This document shows positions 46,513 to 52,141 of a DNA stretch of 52,141 bases, in pieces. This DNA comes from Lysobacterales bacterium (lineage in GTDB: Bacteria > Pseudomonadota > Gammaproteobacteria > Xanthomonadales > SZUA-5), in contig JALHRS010000038.1 of assembly GCA_022841325.1 (NCBI GenBank), positions 1 through 52,141 on the forward strand, read 5' to 3'. The translations under genes and the position numbers were made by a program. A model generated the notes under the pieces. That model saw only the letters and a program-made list of their open reading frames with translations. It was not told the origin of the DNA and made no database searches. Each line of letters begins with the position of its first letter. Position 1 is the stretch's first letter.

Positions 46513-47499
46513 TCATCGGCGCCTCACCGCCACCGGCAGCCCCGGTGCCAGCGGCGCCGGGTTGTCGAAGCGGGCCTCGACGCGATAGACCAGATCCTCG
46601 CTGCGCGACTCACTGAAGATCACCGGTGGGGTGTATTCGGGGCTGGCGGCGATGAAGCTGACGCTGCCGGTCAATTCCTGGGTGCACGCGCTGCAGCTGA
46701 TGGCGACGGCCTGGCCGGGCGACCACTGCGACAGTTCATTCATGGGCACGAAGAAGCGGATGAAAGGACCGCTGGCCGGCAGCAGCTTGAGCACTGGCGC
46801 GCCGGCCGGTACCCATTCGCCGAGCTGATACAGCGTGTCTTCGATGCGTCCCTCCTGCAGGGCCCGTATCCGGGTCTGATCGATGCTCCATTGCACCTGT
46901 CCCAGCGCGGCCTCGGCGGCGCTGACGGCGGCATCGGCGGCGGCTATCGCATCGGGCCGACCGGCCAGTTCGGCGCTGCGCTGTTGTGCCAGCGCCGAGG
47001 CCACGCGCGCCTGGGCCTGGGCCTGGGCGGCGCTGGCCTGATCCAGGGCATCGGCCGAGGTCAGACCGCGGGCCTTGAGTTCGCTGATGCGCTTCAGTTC
47101 GCGCTCCGCCAGATCCAGCGCCGAGCGCGCTTCGCGGACCTGCGCGGCAATCACCCGGATCTCTTCCGGCCGGCGGCCGGTGCTGAGATCGTCCCGTTGC
47201 GCCTGGGCCTGACGCACCTGGCTCTGAGCCTGCAACAACTGTTGTTGCTGCAACTCGTCGTCAAGCACGAACAGGGTTGCCCCGGTGGCGACGGCTGCGC
47301 CGCGTGCCAGCGGCAACTCGATAAGGCGCCCGGCCACCGGCGCCGCGATATAGGCGTAGTCCGCTTCCAGATAGCCCTGATAGCCTTCGGGTGCCTCGTT
47401 CTGACAACCGGCCAGCGCCAGCAGCATCAGCACTGGCGCTGAGCGCCACCACCACGGCCCGAAGCTGTTGCCGGGGTGGGTCATCACAATCGGCTTCAT
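46513..47499 (-). CDS. HlyD/EmrA-type membrane fusion lipoprotein (YbhG-like)
   Basis: A 328-residue periplasmic adaptor with a lipoprotein signal peptide (lipobox LALAGC, Cys near 32). The biotinyl-lipoyl halves are YAYIAAPVAGRLIELPLARG and EGRIEDTLYQLGEWVPAGAP; a long helical hairpin (~80-190, rich in Ala, Gln and Arg) lies between them, and a beta barrel follows (PFIRFFVPMNELSQW). It would bridge the ABC-2 pump to an outer-membrane channel such as the TolC encoded 3 kb away. The stop and start regions overlap the TetR gene (ATGA). Its downstream neighbour is separated by a repeat. Confidence 0.92.
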   Translation of the reverse strand: MKPIVMTHPGNSFGPWWWRSAPVLMLLALAGCQNEAPEGYQGYLEADYAYIAAPVAGRLIELPLARGAAVATGATLFVLDDELQQQQLLQAQSQVRQAQAQRDDLSTGRRPEEIRVIAAQVREARSALDLAERELKRISELKARGLTSADALDQASAAQAQAQARVASALAQQRSAELAGRPDAIAAADAAVSAAEAALGQVQWSIDQTRIRALQEGRIEDTLYQLGEWVPAGAPVLKLLPASGPFIRFFVPMNELSQWSPGQAVAISCSACTQELTGSVSFIAASPEYTPPVIFSESRSEDLVYRVEARFDNPAPLAPGLPVAVRRR

Positions 47500-48176
47500 C
47501 GTTGGTCTCCAGCCGGCGCCCGCAGCGCCCGCAAACTCAAATCCAGCCAGCAGTCGAGGTAGCGATCCGGTTCGAAGGGACGCTCATCGACGCGTCCCAG
47601 CGAGTGCATCCAGATCGGCATGAACACCAGTCCATGAATCAGCACGCGCACGGCATATTCGACGTCCATGGCCGCGAATTCGCCCGAGGCCACGCCCTTG
47701 CGCAGCACCGTGGCCAACACACCATCCTGCATGCGGGCAATGAAGTTGACGACGAAGTGCCGCGCCAACTCCGGAAAATTGCCGGATTCGGACATCATCA
47801 GCTTGGGCACACCCTGCATCGGTGATGCGCTCAACACCTGCCACCAGCGCCTGACGAAACGCTCGATCAGGCTGCTGGCACTGATCCCGGGATCGCCGAT
47901 CGCTTGCGAGAACTCGGCCAGCAGCGGGCCGATGTTGCGGCCCACGGCTTCGGCCAGCAGCGCTTCCTTGCTGTCGAAATAGAGGTACACCGTGCCCTTG
48001 CTGACACCTGCGCGCTCGGCCACGTCGTCCAGGCGGGTGGCGGAGAATCCACGCTCGACGAACAGGCTCAGGGCCGCGTCGACAATCTCGGCCGGTCGCG
48101 CCTCCTTGCGCCTGCGCCTGGGCGGCGAGGGGTCTTTGCCCTCGGTGGCTTTGTTCAGGGCGGAAGAACGGGGCAT
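47496..48176 (-). CDS. TetR/AcrR family regulator of the efflux operon (YbiH/CecR-like)
   Basis: A 226-residue repressor. The helix-turn-helix is in residues ~25-70 (PAEIVDAALSLFVERGFSAT, then VAERAGVSKGTVYLYFDSKEALLAEAV). A helical ligand-binding domain follows. It is preceded by a basic, lysine- and arginine-rich N-terminus (PSPPRRRRKEARP). It is the first gene of the operon with HlyD, ATPase and permease, as ybiH (cecR) is before ybhGFSR in E. coli. A palindrome 17 bases upstream of its start is the probable operator, so autorepression and derepression by a toxic ligand are likely. The ligand is unknown. Confidence 0.92.
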   Translation of the reverse strand: MPRSSALNKATEGKDPSPPRRRRKEARPAEIVDAALSLFVERGFSATRLDDVAERAGVSKGTVYLYFDSKEALLAEAVGRNIGPLLAEFSQAIGDPGISASSLIERFVRRWWQVLSASPMQGVPKLMMSESGNFPELARHFVVNFIARMQDGVLATVLRKGVASGEFAAMDVEYAVRVLIHGLVFMPIWMHSLGRVDERPFEPDRYLDCWLDLSLRALRAPAGDQR

Positions 48177-48192
48177 GGCCGTGATTTCTTAA

Positions 48193-48210
48193 TAACTGAC
48201 TGGTCAGTAA
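48193..48210. promoter_or_regulatory. TetR-type operator upstream of the efflux operon
   Basis: TAACTGACTGGTCAGTAA: arms ACTGAC (48195-48200) and GTCAGT (48203-48208) with a two-base centre. It lies directly before the regulator gene, downstream of the likely -10 box. Confidence 0.75.
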
Positions 48211-48237
48211 TTTATATCGATCAGATCGACAGTGCAA
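48209..48237 (-). promoter_or_regulatory. promoter of the tetR-hlyD-ABC operon
   Basis: Minus-strand TTGCAC (48237-48232), 17 bp spacer, TAAATT (48214-48209). The operator overlaps the expected transcription start, as for a repressor. Confidence 0.5.
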
Positions 48238-48397
48238 GTGTCCTATCGCAAGACGCCGTGCGCCGGCGAGCAGGGAGGCGACCGCGCTGAGGACTGGTCT
48301 CGGGTTGCGGGGCTCGACAGCGCCCACCCAGGAACAACACAATGGCCGCGAGAACGCCGCATTGCGGTCAGATCCAGGGCCAGACAGGAGTGGCGGA

Positions 48398-49687
48398 ATG
48401 AATGCGGTGATCTCCCTCGATCGACTCCGGTTTCTGTTCAATCGGATGCGCGAACGCCTGTGGGTACGACCGTTGCTGATCTGCGTGCTGTCGATAGTCG
48501 CGGCCTTCGGCGCCAGGCTGGCCGATGGTCTGGGCCTGTCCGATCTGTTTCCGGAGGTCTCGGTCGAATCGGTCCAGAGTCTGCTGTCGATCATGGCCTC
48601 GAGCATGCTGGTGATCGCCACCTTTGCGCTGTCGTCGATGGTCTCTGCCTATGCCTCGGCGGCGGCTACCGCGACGCCACGGTCATTCCCGCTGGTGCTG
48701 GCAGACGACGGCTCAAAGAACGCCCTGTCGACCTTCATCGGCGCCTTCATCTTCAGCATCGTCGCGCTGGTCGCCACCAAGAACCACTATTTCGGCACCG
48801 CTGGCGTGTTTGTACTGTTTCTGATCACCGCCCTGGTGTTTGCAGCGGTGGTCGTGACCTTCGTGCGCTGGAGTGACGGCATTGCCCGGCTCGGGCGCCT
48901 GGGCAGCACCATCGACAAGGTCGAGACCGCCTGCGCCGCAGCGCTGAGCCGCCGCCGCCGCGCGCCGACCCTGTGCGCCAGGCGTCGCGCCGGCCAGGTT
49001 GAGGGGCAGGCCGTGCACACGCGCAGCATCGGCTATGTACAGCACGTCGATGTCAGCGCCCTGCAAGCCTGGGCCGAGCAGCATCAGGCCTGGGTGGTGG
49101 TGGAAGCCCAGCCCGGTACTTTTGTCACGCCGGATCGACCGCTGGCCTTGATCAATACTGAGCAGGGTGAGCCTCCGCAGGGCTCCACCGATGCCATCGT
49201 CGGGGCTTTTGCCATCCATGGCGATCGCGTCTTTGAAGACGATCCGCGCTTCGGACTGGTAGTGCTGTCTGAGATCGCGGGCCGCGCTCTGTCACCGGCG
49301 GTCAATGACCCCGGGACTGCCATCGACACCATCGGCACGCTGGTGCGGCTGTTCTCGATCTGGATCGGCCCTGACCCCGACGGCGCATCTGCAGAGCCCG
49401 AGTTCGATCGTGTCTACATCGCCGAACTGGTGGCCGCCGATCTGTTTGACGACGCCTTCGGCGCCATTGCCCGCGACGGCGCCGGATCGGTTGAAGTGGG
49501 CGTGCGCCTGCAGAAGGCACTGCTGGCTCTGGCGCGCATGGGCGGCGACGAGGTCCGCAAGGCGGCGCGATCACATTCACTGCTGGCCATGAAACGCGCC
49601 GAGCTGGCACTGCAGCTGGACGAGGACCGCGAGCGCCTGCGCGCCGTCGCAGCCGAGTCGGAATGGTCTTCGGCCCCCGCCCATTGA
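48398..49687 (+). CDS. DUF2254 family membrane protein
   Basis: A 429-residue protein with four N-terminal hydrophobic segments (VRPLLICVLSIVAAFGARLA; LLSIMASSMLVIATFALSSM; LSTFIGAFIFSIVALVATK; FVLFLITALVFAAVVVTFV) and a soluble part from ~165. YIQHVD-like GYVQHVDVSALQAWAEQH, RVFEDDPRFGLVVLSEIAGR and LSPAVNDPGTAIDTIGTLVR are strong DUF2254 marks. The function is unknown; members lie in the inner membrane. ATG at 48398 has CAGGAG 8-13 bases upstream. It is a single gene divergent from the TetR operon. Confidence 0.92.
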   Translation: MNAVISLDRLRFLFNRMRERLWVRPLLICVLSIVAAFGARLADGLGLSDLFPEVSVESVQSLLSIMASSMLVIATFALSSMVSAYASAAATATPRSFPLVLADDGSKNALSTFIGAFIFSIVALVATKNHYFGTAGVFVLFLITALVFAAVVVTFVRWSDGIARLGRLGSTIDKVETACAAALSRRRRAPTLCARRRAGQVEGQAVHTRSIGYVQHVDVSALQAWAEQHQAWVVVEAQPGTFVTPDRPLALINTEQGEPPQGSTDAIVGAFAIHGDRVFEDDPRFGLVVLSEIAGRALSPAVNDPGTAIDTIGTLVRLFSIWIGPDPDGASAEPEFDRVYIAELVAADLFDDAFGAIARDGAGSVEVGVRLQKALLALARMGGDEVRKAARSHSLLAMKRAELALQLDEDRERLRAVAAESEWSSAPAH

Positions 49688-49778
49688 GCCGCGGCGGCTG
49701 ATCTTGACTTGCAGCCCATGGACGCGGACGACGTCCGCGTTTAGGGTGCGCGCTGTTTCCCATAGAACGAGGTGCGCC

Positions 49779-51863
49779 GTGCGCCCGAACTGGTATCTGA
49801 TGCCCCTGATGTTGAGCATGAATGCACTGGCCCTGGCGGCGACGCCGGAAAAGGACCCCAACCAATGGCTGGAAGGCGTCGAAGACGCCAAGGCGCTGGA
49901 ATGGGTGGAAGGCCTGAACGCGCAAACCGTGGCCGAGCTGACCCGCTCGGGCGATTTCAAGCGCATCCAGGCGCGCACGCTGGAGATTCTCGATTCCAAC
50001 GAGAAGATTCCCTACGTCAACAAGATGGGTGAGCACTACTACAACTTCTGGCGCGACGCCAAACACGTGCGCGGCATCTGGCGCCGCACCAGTCTGGACG
50101 AATTCCGCAAGGCCGAGCCGGTTTGGGAAACCGTGCTCGATATCGACGCGCTGGCCAAGGCCGAGGACGAGAACTGGGTGTATGCGGGTGCTGACTGCCT
50201 GCAGCCCGAGTATCGGCGCTGCCTGATCCAGCTCTCCCGCGGCGGCGCCGACGCCAATGTGGTGCGCGAATACGATGTGGTCGACAAGGCCTTCGTCAAG
50301 GGCGGTTTCGAGCTGCCCGAGGCCAAGAGCGGCATGAGCTGGATCGACATCGATCAGGTCTTTGTCGGCACCGATTTCGGCCCCGGATCGATGACCACCT
50401 CGGGCTACTCCCGCATTGCCAAGCGCTGGACCCGTGGCACCCCGCTCAGTGCCGCGCAGACCGTCTACGAAGCCAAGGTCGATGACGTCTGGGCATTCGC
50501 CTTTGCCGACACCACGCCCGGATTCGAGCGTCAGGGCGTCTATCGCGGCATCACCTTCTACACCAACGAGGCCTTTCTGCTGCAGGGCGATCAGCTGGTC
50601 AAGATCGACAAGCCCGACAGCGCCAATGCCAATTTCCACCGCGAATGGCTGATGCTGGAGCTGCGCGATGACTGGAGCGTCGGCGGCAAGACCTGGCCGG
50701 CGGGTTCGTTGCTGGTCACCCGGCTGGACGATTTCATGGCTGGCAAGCGCGAGTTCGAATCGCTGTTCACGCCGACCGAGCGCTCATCGATGGCCGGCTA
50801 TACACCCACGCGCCATCACATCATCGTCAATGAACTCGACAACGTGAAGAACCGGGTCTACGTATGGACGCCTGGAGACGCCGGCTGGAGCCGCCAGCCA
50901 CTGGCGGGACTGCCGGAGTTCGGTGAGGTCAGTGTCAGTGCGGTGGACTCGCAGGATTCCGATGCCTATTGGGCCACGGTCACCGACTTCCTGACGCCGA
51001 CCAGCCTGCACTACGGCGAGATCGGCCAGGGCACGCCGCAGTTGCTGAAGTCGCTGCCGGCCTTCTTCGATGCTTCGGGGATGGCCGTGAGCCAGCACGA
51101 AGCGATCTCGGCCGACGGTACCCGCGTACCCTATTTCCAGGTGGCGGCGAAGGATCTGGATCTCGATGGCAAGAACCCGACCATCCTCTATGGCTATGGC
51201 GGATTCGAGGTCTCGATGACCCCGAACTACAGCGCCAACATCGGAGATGCCTGGCTTTCCAAGGGCGGTGTCTGGGTGCTGGCCAATATCCGTGGTGGCG
51301 GTGAATTCGGTCCGAAGTGGCATCAGGCCGCGCTCAAGGCCAATCGGCACAAGGCCTATGAGGACTTCATCGCCGTGGCCGAAGACCTGATCCAGCGCAA
51401 GGTCACGTCCACCGAGCACCTCGGCACCATGGGCGGCTCCAACGGCGGATTGCTGATGGGCAATATGCTCACCCTGCGCCCCGATCTGTTCGGCGCCATC
51501 GTCTGCCAGGTACCGCTGCTCGACATGCAGCGCTACCACCAGCTGCTGGCCGGAGCCTCGTGGATGGGCGAATACGGCAATCCGGATGACCCGGAGGAAT
51601 GGAAATTCATCCAGACCTTCTCGCCGTACCACAACGTCAAGGCGGATGTGCAGTATCCGCGCACCCTGTTCACCACCTCGACCCGCGACGATCGCGTGCA
51701 TCCGGGCCACGCCCGCAAGATGGTGGCGAAGATGAAGCAACAGGGCCACGACGTGCTCTATTACGAGAACATCGAAGGCGGCCACGGCGGCGCCGCCAAC
51801 AACGCCCAGCGCGCCTTCATGACCGCACTGGCCATGACCTTTTTCGCCCGCGAGTTGCGGTAA
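49779..51863 (+). CDS. secreted prolyl oligopeptidase (S9A)
   Basis: A 694-residue serine peptidase that cuts peptides after proline. Signal peptide: MRPNWYLMPLMLSMNALALA, cleavage before ATPEKD. Residues ~40-410 are the beta-propeller cap (NQWLEGVEDAKALEWVEG is the family start). The catalytic domain has ILYGYGGFEVSMTPNYS, VLANIRGGGEFG, the nucleophile Ser in GTMGGSNGGLLMG (near 554), Asp in STRDDRVHPGHA (near 637) and His in IEGGHGGAANN (near 669). It should work in the periplasm or outside. Start is GTG 49779, preceded by GAGGTG; the signal peptide begins there. A G-rich heptamer array starts right after the stop codon. Confidence 0.95.
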   Translation: MRPNWYLMPLMLSMNALALAATPEKDPNQWLEGVEDAKALEWVEGLNAQTVAELTRSGDFKRIQARTLEILDSNEKIPYVNKMGEHYYNFWRDAKHVRGIWRRTSLDEFRKAEPVWETVLDIDALAKAEDENWVYAGADCLQPEYRRCLIQLSRGGADANVVREYDVVDKAFVKGGFELPEAKSGMSWIDIDQVFVGTDFGPGSMTTSGYSRIAKRWTRGTPLSAAQTVYEAKVDDVWAFAFADTTPGFERQGVYRGITFYTNEAFLLQGDQLVKIDKPDSANANFHREWLMLELRDDWSVGGKTWPAGSLLVTRLDDFMAGKREFESLFTPTERSSMAGYTPTRHHIIVNELDNVKNRVYVWTPGDAGWSRQPLAGLPEFGEVSVSAVDSQDSDAYWATVTDFLTPTSLHYGEIGQGTPQLLKSLPAFFDASGMAVSQHEAISADGTRVPYFQVAAKDLDLDGKNPTILYGYGGFEVSMTPNYSANIGDAWLSKGGVWVLANIRGGGEFGPKWHQAALKANRHKAYEDFIAVAEDLIQRKVTSTEHLGTMGGSNGGLLMGNMLTLRPDLFGAIVCQVPLLDMQRYHQLLAGASWMGEYGNPDDPEEWKFIQTFSPYHNVKADVQYPRTLFTTSTRDDRVHPGHARKMVAKMKQQGHDVLYYENIEGGHGGAANNAQRAFMTALAMTFFARELR

Positions 51864-51895
51864 AGGGGCGGAGCACGGGGCACGGGGCACGGGGC
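51864..51895. repeat. GGGGCAC heptamer array after the peptidase
   Basis: AGGGGCGGAGCACGGGGCAC and two more units begin directly after the stop codon, on the mRNA-sense strand. A family A repeat follows at 51951. Confidence 0.85.
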
Positions 51896-51950
51896 GATCT
51901 TGTCGTGACCCGTGACTCCCGGCCCCGGGTTCCAGCTTCAAGGTGTTGAT

Positions 51951-52141
51951 GCGTCATTGCGAGGAGCGCAGCGACGAAGCAATCCAGGGCCGTTTGAAAC
52001 AGAGCGCCTGGATTGCTTCCCCCGGATCAAATCCGGGCTCGCAATGACGCCGGTTCAAGATCACGGCGCGGGTAATGCCAGAGGATTCGTAGGCCGGGTC
52101 CGCGCGCCCGCCCGTCCGGGCAGAGCGCCGCGACGGCAAGC
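51951..52141. repeat. right copy of the ~190 bp repeat (family A), inverted
   Basis: Reverse complement of the repeat at 39-232, with perhaps one in six bases different. It has GTCATTGCGAGGAGCGCAGC, a palindromic partner ending GCAATGACGCCGG, and a tail through CCAGAGGATTCG and GGGTCCGCGCGCCCG to the window end, where it is cut off. Confidence 0.85.

Overview
This 52 kb window is GC-rich chromosomal DNA of a gammaproteobacterium, most likely a member of the Lysobacterales (Xanthomonadales). Pointers are the pcm-tolC-waaA neighbourhood, an RfaH gene, DUF2058 and DUF3299 genes, and a secreted protein ending in LFRDGFEG, a tail I associate with that order. The genus cannot be fixed from the sequence. 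I count 38 protein genes and saw no tRNA, rRNA, CRISPR array, transposase or integrase.

Layout: (1) 0.2-7.2 kb: a TraB/GumN-like protein, an alpha/beta hydrolase and, divergently, a four-gene set of circularly permuted ATP-grasp, alpha-E, transglutaminase-like and Anbu proteasome-like genes. (2) 7.2-18.2 kb: cNMP-binding/rhodanese protein, biosynthetic threonine deaminase, an MFS transporter, a secreted DUF5666-like protein, a GlsB/YeaQ membrane protein, PepQ with an unknown partner gene, and a vWA lipoprotein. (3) 18.6-21.7 kb: an ABC transporter/DUF3299 operon facing a MerC gene across a near-consensus Zur box, which suggests a zinc-responsive membrane system. (4) 21.7-28.9 kb: an ABC-F protein, a periplasmic FKBP isomerase, UDP-glucose dehydrogenase plus UDP-glucuronate decarboxylase (UDP-xylose supply), RfaH and DUF2058. 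(5) 29.3-38.8 kb: a VIT1/CCC1 transporter, then on the minus strand an ArsR-methyltransferase (SahR-like) regulator, a propeller-GGDEF protein and methionine synthase MetH. (6) 39.1-43.9 kb: envelope genes: late acyltransferase, Kdo transferase, TolC and a Pcm-like methyltransferase. (7) 44.3-48.2 kb: a TetR/HlyD/ABC-ATPase/ABC-2 permease operon like E. coli ybiH-ybhGFSR, with a visible operator. (8) 48.4-51.9 kb: a DUF2254 membrane protein and a secreted prolyl oligopeptidase.

The most unusual feature is what fills almost every intergenic gap: at least ten families of short repeats. Several are tandem heptamers (GGGGCAC, GGGACTC/GGGACCC, CGACAAC/CAGCAAC) arranged as inverted, nested composites: a G-rich array, a palindromic core, then a C-rich array. 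Four G-rich arrays start within a few bases of a stop codon on the mRNA-sense strand, and they fit G-quadruplex patterns. The same kind of element lies in frame inside metH at two inter-domain linkers and adds about 90 residues there. A copy of a ~190 bp repeat sits at each end of the window in opposite orientation. I consider this nested heptamer-repeat family, and its entry into metH, the best candidate for something undescribed; no mobilising enzyme is encoded here.
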